Source of the DNA: Gaiellaceae bacterium
Lineage (GTDB): Bacteria > Actinomycetota > Thermoleophilia > Gaiellales > Gaiellaceae
Assembly (NCBI GenBank): GCA_030446625.1
Contig: JAUJMY010000013.1
Span: 24,154 to 88,153, forward strand
DNA: 64,000 bases
Direction of reading: 5' to 3'
Shown here: one piece after another, positions 52,166-61,700 of the stretch
Layout of the letters: every line of letters begins with the position of its first letter
Numbering within the stretch: the stretch's first letter is position 1
Notes under the pieces: model-generated
Told to the model about the DNA's origin: nothing
Seen by the model: only the letters and a program-made list of their open reading frames with translations
Databases searched by the model: none
Made by a program: the position numbers and the translations under genes

Positions 52166-52255
52166 ATGTCGACTCGTCTCAAGACGCGGCTCGCTGCGCT
52201 CGCCGTGATCGTGATCGCCGCGCTCAACGGCGGCGAGCCGTGGGGTCCGTTCTAG
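52166..52255 (+). CDS. 29-residue secreted-looking signalling peptide precursor
   Basis: ATG 52166 is preceded by an excellent AAAGGAGGTG site at 5 nt spacing. The peptide starts MSTRLKTRLAALAVIVIAAL (three basic residues, then a hydrophobic core like a Sec signal) and ends NGGEPWGPF. Mature RRNPP signals are such short, aromatic/Pro-rich tails. It is divergent from an XRE-TPR regulator, the classical receptor-peptide arrangement. Alternatives are a small membrane peptide or a leader. I infer function from context; the short frame is well supported by its ribosome-binding site. Confidence 0.7.
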   Translation: MSTRLKTRLAALAVIVIAALNGGEPWGPF

Positions 52256-52275
52256 GTCTGAGAGGCAAGGCGGGC

Positions 52276-52298
52276 GGAGGGGCGCCGGTTGCCCCTCC
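52276..52298 (+). terminator. hairpin after the peptide gene
   Basis: GGAGGGGC and GCCCCTCC pair around GCCGGTT, 21 bp after the peptide stop; GC-rich with no T run. It would make a very short transcript of about 150 nt. Confidence 0.6.
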
Positions 52299-52469
52299 AC
52301 CCGCACCCGCCCACGCGTGTGTTCGATCGCGAGACTCATCTTCGTCAAGCCACGCAAGACGCAGTCGCAAGCGCACGGACAAGCGCGCGCGGCGCTGTCC
52401 GACGCGGCTCGCGCCTCCCTGGATCCGCGGTCGCTCGCCACCGCGGTGACGGCGTTTTAACCGATCGGC

Positions 52470-52850
52470 AACGGCGTGTTACATCGGCGCCCGAACGAGG
52501 AGCGGACGCGGATGCACTTGCCCCCGCAGCCAGCCAGGTGAAAGTTGTCACCGCCGGCGGACTTCCCGCGAACCTGGGAGCGCCTGTCCAGGTAGTCGCG
52601 GTCGCAGGCGTCTTTGGGTCGGCGACAGCGACGTCCGGACGGTAAAGCTCTCCCGGTCAGGCGTCCGGTCGCGGGTTTTTCCGGCCGAACAAGTTCTGTG
52701 GACGCCGGCGGCGGTGGCATTCAATGTTCCGACGGACATCCCAATTTTGGCTGGCGACACACCATGGGATGTGTCTCTGCAGGCCACTGGTTCGACCGAG
52801 GTCTGCGGGGCCGTTACGCCCTTACGGTGCGCGCCGTTCCGGTCCTCGTG
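52470..52850 (+). pseudogene. degraded secreted-domain gene
   Basis: Two frames give protein-like pieces: KVVTAGGLPANLGAPVQVVA (52538 on), then, after a shift near 52630-52640, VKLSRSGVRSRVFPAEQVLW followed by PAAVAFNVPTDIPILAGDTP. The strand-rich pattern suggests an extracellular Ig-like or adhesin domain. No start, no stop-free continuity, no recognisable family. Around it, to 53089, I see no gene. Confidence 0.35.
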
Positions 52851-53089
52851 TTCGTTCCACCCACGTCTGTGAGCGAGCGGCGACTGGATGTCGCAGCGGT
52901 CGGCGCCGGAAGGAGCCGAGCCGCCGAGTGCGGGCGGAGGCCTTGCGCGTGAGCGCGCCGATGCCGCGCGGGCGTCGCCGGCTTCTTCGAAAGGCGCGTC
53001 AGACCGAAGAGCTCATCGCCACGACGCGCAACTCGTTGCGCCGCGATTGTCCGGCTGACGGAGCTGCCGTCATCCCTAGGAGGCCGCGG

Positions 53090-54088
53090 TCACACTTGGC
53101 CTTCGCTGCATGGGCGCGGCTGTGGGCTGTGGTTGCCGTTCATGACGATGACCTTGACCCAGACCTGGACGCGGTCGGCGATCTGACCGCCGTGCCGGAT
53201 CGGGCGGCCGCCGATCGTGATGTCGCCGACGACATAGCCGCGCCCTGGCGGAACCTCGAAGCGCGCACGCAGCGTGTGCTCCTCGTCGCCGCGCTCGATC
53301 GTCCAGAAGTCGGTCGCATCAGCACCGTCGGGCGTGATCATCCCCGCCGTCAGCGGCTTGCCGAGGTGGAGTCCAGGAGGATCGGCCAAGGCGATCTCGC
53401 TGCCTTGACGAGCGGCGACGTTGACGGCGAGAGCGATCTGCGGGTCGCTGTGGCGCAGCGGATTGCCGAGGCCGGAGCAGCGAACCAACTCCTGTTGCTC
53501 GTTGATGAGTCGCCCGTTCTTCCGCCGGAGAACGGTCGCCCGCGCGACGAGGTCGACAGCGGCGAAGAGGCTGTTGTTGCTCTGCATCAGGTGGGCGATC
53601 CGCCCCGGGGCCGAGCTGTTCCAGAGGTTTCGACGCCGATAGCGGCCGTTTCGATCGCGCAGATCGGCAAGTTTGACCGCAGGATCGACGAGTTCGCGGT
53701 AGAGGTCGACGAGCCTGTCGGGATCCGTCGCGAGTAGATGTTCCCAATACTCCGGGACCTCAGAGGTGAAGGTAACGCGCGTGATCTTGCGCTCGCGGTT
53801 CCTGACGACGGACCACTCGCAGTACTCGTCCTGCCGCTCCCGGTCGCCGTCAGCGAGCCGCCAGCGCTCGGGGGCCGGAACCTGGGCCTTGAGCACTGCC
53901 GGAAAGGCGATCCAGGAAAGCATCGGCTGCGGCGAACCGGTCGGCGTGTTCTTCTTCGTCGGGTCGTAAAACTGCGGGAGTTCGCCGCTGAGGTAAGGAG
54001 CGAGCAGCCGCGAGACGCGAGCGCTCCAGGCGGCCGCGTTGGGGTCGGGGAGGCGGGCGGGAGTGCTGAAGCGAGCGAGCTTCGGCAT
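53090..54088 (-). CDS. unknown protein of the 'DEYCE' family, short paralogue
   Basis: A 332-residue protein with QDEYCEWSVVRNRERKITRV near residue 86, then TFTSEVPEYWEHLLATDPDR and LVDLYRELVDPAVKLADL. Later come LVRCSGLGNPLRHSDP near 203 and ARFEVPPGRGYVVGDITIGG near 278. It shares the DEYCE block and the later C-x-H-x-DP and NPLGM/DPPGL positions with the 426-residue protein at 57045. No family name is recognised. It is the last gene of the DyP operon, 2 bp after the previous stop. No signal peptide or membrane helix, so probably cytoplasmic. Confidence 0.7.
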   Translation of the reverse strand: MPKLARFSTPARLPDPNAAAWSARVSRLLAPYLSGELPQFYDPTKKNTPTGSPQPMLSWIAFPAVLKAQVPAPERWRLADGDRERQDEYCEWSVVRNRERKITRVTFTSEVPEYWEHLLATDPDRLVDLYRELVDPAVKLADLRDRNGRYRRRNLWNSSAPGRIAHLMQSNNSLFAAVDLVARATVLRRKNGRLINEQQELVRCSGLGNPLRHSDPQIALAVNVAARQGSEIALADPPGLHLGKPLTAGMITPDGADATDFWTIERGDEEHTLRARFEVPPGRGYVVGDITIGGRPIRHGGQIADRVQVWVKVIVMNGNHSPQPRPCSEGQV

Positions 54089-54090
54089 CG

Positions 54091-55653
54091 TCAGCTCCTG
54101 ACCGTGCCGTCGGCCTGCATCCGCCTGCCAGTCGCGCTGATGTTCGTCCTCGGCAGAAGCAGCGGAAACTCGGCGATGCGCGTTCGTTTCTTGAACGCCT
54201 GGCGCCGCTCGTCAGCCAGCCTGAAGTAGCCGTCGAAGCCGCGCTGCGTCTTGAGCTGCTCCGTGACGGCGGCGTAGTAGCCGTTGAGAAGGCGGTTGAA
54301 CTCGCTTGCGAAGCGAGTACCGGCGCCCCAGCGCTCGGCGAATTCCGCTTCCGGCGACCCGGCAGGCCCGCTCGCCGCCGCGGCGAGGATCCGCCTTGCC
54401 ATCTCCGCCGAGAAGCGGCTCTTGCCGTTGCTGATCGCCGCTTTCGCCGGCACGTGCCGGAGGAGTGTTTCGCGACGCGCCGAGAAGACCGGGTTCCAAG
54501 GGTCGACCATCAGCAGGCAGGCGGCGAGTCGCTTGCTGATGAGGCCGACCTCGATCGCCTCCTGGAGGACGGCCTGGTCTTCGAACGCGCGCTCTGGGAC
54601 GAGAAAGCAGAAATGGGTGTCGCCCTTCTGGACGAAGCGGCGGCCGTCGTCCATCCGGACCTCGAACTTCGTCAGGCACCGTTGGTAGATCTTGCCGCTG
54701 ACGGTAAAGGCCGGCGGCTGGGCCAGGCCGACGATGCTGAGCCCATCGGTGTCGATGAAGAACGTGCTCGGCACGTCAAGGACGGACGAAGGCTCAAGCG
54801 CCGCGTTCGTGATATGTGTCGTGGCCAGATTGACCGTCGGCGTTCCAAGGATCTGCTTGAGGATCTGCTCTGGCTCGTCCCCTTGACCGCCGCCGTTGCG
54901 CAGCGGCGCAAACCGCGCCTTCGCCCAGCGCGTGATCGCCGGCCGCGCCGCTTGAAACTCGAAGAAGAGAGCGCCGTTCGGCTCCTTGTCCTTGAACCAC
55001 GGGTGCGTCCGGCGGGGGTCGTTTTGGACGAACGCCGTCTCGTGAATCTTGGCCGCCGGTGAGTCCCAGTTGATCCACGGCGTCTTTAGCTCCTTCATGA
55101 TCAGAGCACCGCTCGGGTGGGCCTCGAACGGCCCCTTGCCGCGCGATGCCTGGGCAAGAGCGTCGCGCGAGTTGCCGGCGAACATCCATCTCGCGCCGTC
55201 GCTCGTCGACCGGTAGTAGTTGAAGCCGCCGACTTTGCGATCCCAGGCCATGACCTCGATCAGGTTCGGCTGCTTTGGGTCGGGCACGCTGAGAAAGAGG
55301 TCAGGCCCGTCGGGGCCGCGGCCGAGCGTGACGACGAAGCGCAGCGTCCGGTCAACTCCCGCGCTCTCGGCCGTCGATGCGACCTGACTCCCTTCGCCGA
55401 CGACGAACGAGCTCTGCGTCTTCAGCGGATCACTGTCGCCTGCGGCCGCTTTCATCTCTTTGAGCAGCTCCTCGCCGCTACGCGGAAACTGGCCACGGGC
55501 GAGAAGCAGCGAGGCAAACGGGTCGCCGAGAGCCTGGACCTCAGCCGCACCCATCGGCCGCGGAGCGCGATCGGCTCCGACGATGAAGCGATGCAGCACG
55601 TTAGGATCAAACGGAGGCACCGCGTCGAACGCGGCGCAAGTCTCGTTAGGCAT
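54091..55653 (-). CDS. unknown 520-residue protein of the DyP operon
   Basis: Begins MPNETCAAFDAVPPFDPNVL from ATG 55653; GTG 55689 would add 12 residues of basic sequence. The protein has LFLSVPDPKQPNLIEVMAWD near residue 137, SGALIMKELKTPWINWDSPA near 181, with VQNDPRRTHPWFKDKEPNGA after it, and a Lys/Arg-rich C-terminus. The motif MKELKTPWINWDSP followed by a His-containing loop looks like a conserved active region, but no known family comes to mind. It is cotranscribed with the DyP gene (130 bp upstream) and the short DEYCE paralogue. Confidence 0.6.
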   Translation of the reverse strand: MPNETCAAFDAVPPFDPNVLHRFIVGADRAPRPMGAAEVQALGDPFASLLLARGQFPRSGEELLKEMKAAAGDSDPLKTQSSFVVGEGSQVASTAESAGVDRTLRFVVTLGRGPDGPDLFLSVPDPKQPNLIEVMAWDRKVGGFNYYRSTSDGARWMFAGNSRDALAQASRGKGPFEAHPSGALIMKELKTPWINWDSPAAKIHETAFVQNDPRRTHPWFKDKEPNGALFFEFQAARPAITRWAKARFAPLRNGGGQGDEPEQILKQILGTPTVNLATTHITNAALEPSSVLDVPSTFFIDTDGLSIVGLAQPPAFTVSGKIYQRCLTKFEVRMDDGRRFVQKGDTHFCFLVPERAFEDQAVLQEAIEVGLISKRLAACLLMVDPWNPVFSARRETLLRHVPAKAAISNGKSRFSAEMARRILAAAASGPAGSPEAEFAERWGAGTRFASEFNRLLNGYYAAVTEQLKTQRGFDGYFRLADERRQAFKKRTRIAEFPLLLPRTNISATGRRMQADGTVRS

Positions 55654-55819
55654 CTGCGACCGTACTCGTCGGCGGGAAGATGAGCGCACACCGCCTTCGC
55701 CAGCGTCGCGCGCCGATCGCGAGGCGCGACGGGTCCTTGCTCGCCCTTGAGTTCTTCGCTCTGCTCATCGACATCCTCTCCGACGACTCACTGGTAGCGA
55801 GAGCCGCCTATTTCGTTGT

Positions 55820-57040
55820 TCAACGTCCGAAGATCGCCGCTCCCGGCCACGGCTCCTCCGCGCTCACGGGAGGAACAAGGAAGAACCCGGCCGCCTGAAC
55901 GGCGAGAAGCTCCTTGAGGGCCCTCGGCGACTCGCTGTCGCCGCCGAAGTTCGTCCCGCCAAGCCAGTCGCTGCGGGCGAGCACTCGATGAAGCCGCTCG
56001 GGTGTGTCCTGGAAGCTGACGAAGTTGAGCCCGGCCCGGAAGAACGGTGCGCGCTGACACGGCTCGAGAAACTCGTAGCCTTGACGGAAGATCCGCCCTG
56101 AACTGGGATCGCTGATGTTCTGCGCGTGGTGGTTCGCCCGCTGGGCGTGGCTCACCTGAAGGCGTGTCGACGCCGTCGGCCGCGGCTCGCGAAAGGCCTC
56201 GTTGCCAGCTTCGACGACCTCCGTCGTGCCGGCGACGGGGCAGCCGGGTGCCGCGACCGGTGCTCCGTCGTCCGCGACGGCGACCAACGGCGCGCCGGTG
56301 AGCTTGCTGCGACCGACGGCCAGCTCCTGTTCGCCGACCGGAAGCGTCCGCCAGCGGGCGAGATCGACGTCGATCCGAAGGTAGGCGAGATAGGTCCCGC
56401 CGACGGTCCAAGGCGCATCAGGCGCCGCCTTGATCGTCATTACACGAGCGCGCTCGTCGCCGCGCCGGAGGTTGCTGACGCCGTCGTGAAAGTCGATCCA
56501 GCTGCGGCGGTCATCGCGGAGAAAACCCGAGAAGAAGCCGACGAGCGCAAGCGTGTCTCGGCCCGCCGCGTTGGCCAGATCGTGGAGAGCCTTCCAGGTC
56601 TCGACGACCGCTCGGAAGACGGCGAGCTGGCTCTCGGCCGTCAGCTGCACGACGATCTCGCAGCGAGCGACGTTGGTAGTGACGTCGGGGGCGTAGCGAA
56701 GACCGGCGTTGTCGATTACCGTTTCGCCGGCAGGCGGCGAGCGGCGATCGAAGTCCCACGCGCGAAGCGCCGGCGGCTGATCCTGGGCCATGCCCCTCCG
56801 GTCGAAAAGATCACCGCCGTAACCGACCAGCACGTCGAGTTTGCCGCTTGGAACCGGATGCTCCGGCAGGTCGCCGACCTGACCTTGCTTGAGCTGCTGA
56901 TAGACGCGCCACAGAACGGCGAAAGCCGATCCAATCTCAGGCGCCGAGGCGTCAGCGGCCCCGCGGAGGAAGAGAACGGCGAAGAAAGGCGGATTGCAGC
57001 CGCTGCAGTCGAAGTAGATCCCTTCTTGCGGCGTTCGCAC
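55820..57040 (-). CDS. DyP-type heme peroxidase
   Basis: A 406-residue dye-decolorising-type peroxidase. Visible features: WIDFHDGVSN near residue 185 (the distal GxxDG-like catalytic Asp186), WTVGGTYLAYLRIDVDLARW near 211, QELAVGRSKLTGAPL near 238, the proximal heme His298 in SHAQRANHH, distal Arg319 in RIFRQGYEF, and GLNFVSFQDTPERL near 337. It should use H2O2 to oxidise a substrate. The first glycine of GxxDG is replaced. It lacks a Tat/Sec signal, so it is cytoplasmic or needs a partner. Between two DEYCE-type or unknown genes, 4 bp after one of them. Confidence 0.88.
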   Translation of the reverse strand: MRTPQEGIYFDCSGCNPPFFAVLFLRGAADASAPEIGSAFAVLWRVYQQLKQGQVGDLPEHPVPSGKLDVLVGYGGDLFDRRGMAQDQPPALRAWDFDRRSPPAGETVIDNAGLRYAPDVTTNVARCEIVVQLTAESQLAVFRAVVETWKALHDLANAAGRDTLALVGFFSGFLRDDRRSWIDFHDGVSNLRRGDERARVMTIKAAPDAPWTVGGTYLAYLRIDVDLARWRTLPVGEQELAVGRSKLTGAPLVAVADDGAPVAAPGCPVAGTTEVVEAGNEAFREPRPTASTRLQVSHAQRANHHAQNISDPSSGRIFRQGYEFLEPCQRAPFFRAGLNFVSFQDTPERLHRVLARSDWLGGTNFGGDSESPRALKELLAVQAAGFFLVPPVSAEEPWPGAAIFGR

Positions 57041-57044
57041 GGAA

Positions 57045-58325
57045 TTAGGCGGCGACGGTGAACTGCCGCGGCCCGGTCCGGATCACTTGCACGGAGTCGG
57101 CTGGCGGCCGCAAGCCGAAGCGGCGCCGGCCGCGGCCGGCGAGATCGTCAGCAACCATATTGACGTTGGCGCAGAAGTCGGGCTCGCCGCAGGCGATCGG
57201 CGGTGCTTCAGGAAGCACCACGAATTCGTCGTCCCCGACCGTGGTCGGCTCACCGACGACGACAAGGGGGCCGACCTCGATCTGCCGCACGACCTGGTAG
57301 CCGCCGACAAGAGGCTTCGCGTTGGCTTCCGCGACGTCGACGATGTCGTCCAGAAAGACGTCATCGTCATCGGCGGGTCCGATCTCTAACCGTTGCCAGG
57401 CCCCGGCGAAGCCCCGCCCACGACGGATCCACCGCTCCGGAATTGGCCTGCCCTCGAAGAGAAAGACTTCGGCCGTGAAGCTGCGGATGTACATCCCGAG
57501 CGGATTGGCGAAGGCCACCGAGCGCCCCTCAAGGGCCGCCCCGTGGGCGGCCGCGGCGGCAGCGGGATCGGCGTGGCGACAAAAGAGCTGTCGCGAGCTG
57601 CCGGGCATCGAAAAGATTTGCTCGAGCAACGCCGGATCACGAACGCCGCCGACAACGCGTGCGTACGGGCGGGCGCCGAACATGACGATGAAGAGGAGGT
57701 CGTCGAGCCCGTTGATCGGGTGTGTCATGAAGAGGAGGTGGTCGCGGTTGAGCGGCCCTGTCGGGTGCACCGGGACGCCCGCCCCCGCGAACTCGGGGCT
57801 GCCGGCGCCGCCGGCGACGAGCCGGGCGAAGGCACGCCTGCGTTCTTCGCGCGCGAGCGACTCCGGTTCGGTCACCCCGTAAAGATCCTCCCACGACACC
57901 TCAAGCCCGAGGACCGCGCTCGCCATCTCGCGCACGAGCTCCGGATCGTGCTCGGCCAGGCAGAGCCAGTACTCCCGAAGCTCAGTCGTCACCTCGACCC
58001 GCTTTGGCCGCGCGCGGCCGCTGGTGTCCGGGCGATGGACGATCCGGTACTCGCAGTACTCATCGTGGAGGAGCCGCCGCGCGAACAGCCCATGATCACA
58101 GAGGCGCTGCGCCGCCTCCGTGCCGAGGCAGTGCACCGGCTCAAGCGGATCGGCGAACCACTCAACCGGCGCCGGACCGGCGCTGGCAAGCGAGAACGGG
58201 TCGATGGCGAAGAAGCGCGTGTGGAGGTGAGACAGCTGCGCGTGAGTGGCCTCGATCGTCTCGTTCCAGCGCTCGAGGAGCGGTGAAGCTAAGGCGTCCG
58301 CTCGGCCTGGCGGGTCGTAGGTCAC
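57045..58325 (-). CDS. unknown protein of the 'DEYCE' family, long paralogue
   Basis: A 426-residue protein with LHDEYCEYRIVHRPDTSGRA near residue 90, then VTTELREYWLCLAEHDPELV. The central LFCRHADPAAAAAAHG and FANPLGMYIRSFTAEVFLFE align with the short paralogue's CSGLGNPLRHSDP and ADPPGLHL. GTG 58325 follows a GGGG. First gene of the four-gene operon (long DEYCE, DyP, unknown, short DEYCE). Two paralogues around one peroxidase suggest a heteromeric enzyme or paired substrate-binding proteins; no domain is known to me. Confidence 0.7.
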   Translation of the reverse strand: MTYDPPGRADALASPLLERWNETIEATHAQLSHLHTRFFAIDPFSLASAGPAPVEWFADPLEPVHCLGTEAAQRLCDHGLFARRLLHDEYCEYRIVHRPDTSGRARPKRVEVTTELREYWLCLAEHDPELVREMASAVLGLEVSWEDLYGVTEPESLAREERRRAFARLVAGGAGSPEFAGAGVPVHPTGPLNRDHLLFMTHPINGLDDLLFIVMFGARPYARVVGGVRDPALLEQIFSMPGSSRQLFCRHADPAAAAAAHGAALEGRSVAFANPLGMYIRSFTAEVFLFEGRPIPERWIRRGRGFAGAWQRLEIGPADDDDVFLDDIVDVAEANAKPLVGGYQVVRQIEVGPLVVVGEPTTVGDDEFVVLPEAPPIACGEPDFCANVNMVADDLAGRGRRRFGLRPPADSVQVIRTGPRQFTVAA

Positions 58326-58349
58326 GTTGCCCCGGCGGCCATGCGGCTA

Positions 58350-58380
58350 TCGTTTACAAAATAGGTGCTGTTTGTCAACG
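58350..58380 (-). promoter_or_regulatory. promoter of the DyP operon with TTGACAAACAG element
   Basis: Minus-strand TTGACA (58378-58373) in the sequence GTTGACAAACAGCACCTATT, continuing TTGTAAAC: an imperfect palindrome of GTTGACAAA and TTTGTAAAC. A -10 near AAACGA or TAAACG is weak. The first 11 bases recur in the RHS promoter at 58692. Confidence 0.55.
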
Positions 58381-58691
58381 AGCGCGATGCGGGCGCATAA
58401 CGCCGCCGTCGACGAAGCTGATCGAGGTTGCCGCTTCGCTCGCACGACGAGGCGCTCGCCAGGCGACCGCGCCAAAGCGCTCCCGTGCCGGGTTCTCTCG
58501 GTCACCGGCACGATAACGCGCGCTACTGCTCAATATCGCGTGGCGGCGTTCACGCGCTAATAGAACACGCGTCGCAGTCGGCCGTCGCTTGCGAATCGCG
58601 ACAGGGTGTCGCCTCCGGGCGGCCGTGGTCACGAGGGTTTCTAGTCCCGTAAAAACGGCCTGCGAAGTAGTGTCAACGCCGCTGCTTATGC

Positions 58692-58720
58692 TTGACAAAC
58701 AGAAAAAACCTGTTTACATC
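58692..58720 (+). promoter_or_regulatory. promoter of the RHS gene with operator-like repeat
   Basis: TTGACA (58692-58697), 17 bp, then TACATC (58715-58720). The spacer holds an inverted repeat AAACAG-N7-CTGTTT (58697-58715). TTGACAAACAG is identical to the DyP-operon promoter element. Between 58381 and 58690 I see nothing else of note. Confidence 0.65.
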
Positions 58721-58763
58721 CTGCCGACTGCTGCGGCTCCGTTCTCCGAGGAAGGGGCTGAAG

Positions 58764-61700
58764 ATGACGGGTTCGTGCTCTCTGGGCCGCTCTGGTCTCG
58801 TCGCGGTCGTCGTAGTGGCAGTCGTTTCGGTGTTGCCGGGCGGTGTGCGGGGCGCAGCGGCGGAAGGCGGGCGGGCCGGCGCGCCCGCGGAGGAGTCGCC
58901 GGCGCCGAAGCTGGCGGCGGATGGGCCGAAGACGGCGCACGGGCGTGAGATCCCGGGGCTGCGGACGCGAACGTCGCGGACGTACCTGAACGAGGCGCGC
59001 GAGATGGTGACGCTCGTGAGCGCGGCCGCCGTGAACTTCAGGGACGCCGAGGGCGCGTGGCGGCCGATCGACAACACGCTGGTCGAGATGGCCGGCGGCT
59101 ATCGCAACAGGGCGAACGCCTACGCGGTCGAGCTGCCGGCGGACCTGGGGGCGGCGCCCGTGAGGGTGCGGCACGACGGCGTCTCGGTTGCGTTCTCGCT
59201 GCGCGGCGCCTCGGGTCGGGCATCCGTGAAGGGTGCGACCGCCAGGTACGCGAACGCGCTTGGGCGTGTGGAGCTGGCGTATGCGGCGCTCGGAAACGGC
59301 GTCAAGGAGACGTTGACGCTGGCCGGACCAGCCGCTCCGTCGCGCTTCGTCTTCGACCTCGCGCTGGAGGGTCTCACCGCGCGCGCGGGCCCGGCGGGCG
59401 CGGTGGAGCTCGTCGGCACGGACGGGCGTGTGCGCGGCGAGTTCACTCCTGCGTACATGGTCGACGCAGCCGGGGCAGTGTCGCGGGCGGTGTCGCTGCA
59501 GCTGGAGGAGGGCGGGCGTGCTCTGTCGCTGACCCTCGACCGCGCTTGGCTGGCGAGCAGCGAGCGCCGCTGGCCGGTGGTGGTCGATCCGACCTACGAG
59601 TACTGGGGCGGAGACCGGGAGTGCTACATCCAGAACGGCACATCGCAGAACACGAGCTTCTGCAACCTGGATAGGATGAGCGTGGGTTTCGACGGGTCGC
59701 AGACGAGCCGCGCGCTCGTCTACTACGGCGGGATCGACATCCCGCGCCATGCGGTCGTGCTGGACGCCGAGCTGACCCTGTATCTCGAGGCGGCCTCGAC
59801 GACGAACACGGCGCCGGTATCGGTGCATCGCGTCACCCGCTCCTGGGGTCTGGACGCGACCTGGAACCAGGCGCAGGCGGGCACGAGCTGGACGAGCGCC
59901 GGGGGCGACTTCGACTCGACGGCGACCGCGACGCTGCAGAGCGTGGGCGGCACCACCGGCGCCGCGCTGCAGTGGCCGGTCCGCAAGCTCGTCCAGGGCT
60001 GGGTCGACGGCTCGCTTGCGAACAACGGTCTGCTCGTCAAGCAGCAGGCGGAGAGCGTGAACAACGTGCTCCGCTTCTCGACCTCGTGGTCGACGGCGAC
60101 GGGGGCGCAGCCGCCGGTTCTCCGAATCACGTGGGAGCGGGGAATCGGCCTCTGGGGCCGCTACCGGTTCGTCGGGCAGGACCTGTCTGACCGCCTCGAC
60201 CTACAGGCGAACGTCGCGAACGGGAATCTCGTCGTCGAGGAAGAGACGCTCGGGATCGCGGGCCGCGGGCAGAATCTGTCCCTGTCGCGCTACTACAACA
60301 GCCTCTCCTCGATCGGCTGGGCGGACTGGCGGATGAGCACGGGCAACGGCGTCTACCTGGAGGAGACGGACGACCGCTCGATCGCCTACCACGCATCGAG
60401 CGGGTTCGCGATCCCGTTCGTGCGCCAGGCCGACGGCACCTACGAGTCGCCGACGGCGATCAACGCGACCCTGGTCAAGAACGGGGACGCGACGTACAAG
60501 CTGAGCTACCACGCCGACAGGAGCGTCGAGAACTTCAACAGCTCGGGCCGGCTCGTCTCGGAGGTGGACGCGAACGGGAACACGATCTCCTACGCGTACT
60601 CGGCCGAGGGCGACTTGACGTCGATCACGGACACGCGCGGCCGGGTCACGACGCTGACCTACAACACGAGCTGCTCCCTGCTCGCGACCGTGACCGATCC
60701 GGCGGCGCGGAAGCACTCGTGGGCCTACAACACCACCTCCTGCATGCCGACGAGCTACACCGACCCCGCCGCAGGCGTGACGAAGTACGCCTACGACGCC
60801 ACGGCGACGCTGATCACGCAGATCACCGACCCGAAGGGCAACATCACGAAGCTCAGCTACGACTCGGAGCGGCGCGTGACCTCGATCGTGCGCGTGGTCG
60901 CAAACGGAACGGGCCCGACCACGAGCTTCACCTACAACGCCGGCAACACGGTCGTCACCGACCCGAACGGGAACAAGACGACCTTCCACTACGACCCGCA
61001 GGGGCGGGTGACGAAGGTCGTGGACGCGCTCGCTCGGGAGCGCGCGGCCTCCTGGACCCCGAACAGCGACCTGCTCGAGTTCACGAGCGCCTCGGGGGCT
61101 AAGACGACGAACGGCTACGACGCGAACAACAACCTGACCTCGTCGAAGACCGCGACGGGCGCGAGCTCGAGCTGGGAGTACGCCGACCCGAACCAGCGCT
61201 TCTACGCGACCAAGGCAACAGACACGCAGGGCAACGCGACCTCGTTTGCCTACGACGCGAAGGGCAACCTGAGCTCGCTGACGAACGCGCTCGCGAGCTC
61301 GGCGTCCTTGACCTACAACGCCGACGGCTCGGTCGCGAGCGCAAAGGACTTCAAGGGCAACCTGACGGGCTACGGCTACGACGCCTCCGGGCACTTGACC
61401 CTGGTCGACCACCCCGCGCCGCTCGGAGATGAGTCCTACACCTACGACTCCTTGAGCCGGGTCGCGACCCATACGGACGGCAAGGGGCAGAAGACGACCT
61501 ACGCCTACGACGCCCTCGACCAGGTGACGAGCATCACCTACCACGACGGCTCCAAGATCAGCTACGCCTACGACAAGAACGGCAACGTCAGCTCGATGGC
61601 CGACAACACGGGTACCACCTCGTTCGCATACGACACGCTGAACCGCTTGACGAAGGAGACGCTGCCGAACGCCACCTCGAACACCTACACCTACGACAAC

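Noticed and set aside
58692..58763. TTG start extending the RHS protein by 24 residues
   Set aside because: The TTG lies in the -35 box TTGACA; the signal peptide starts properly at ATG 58764.
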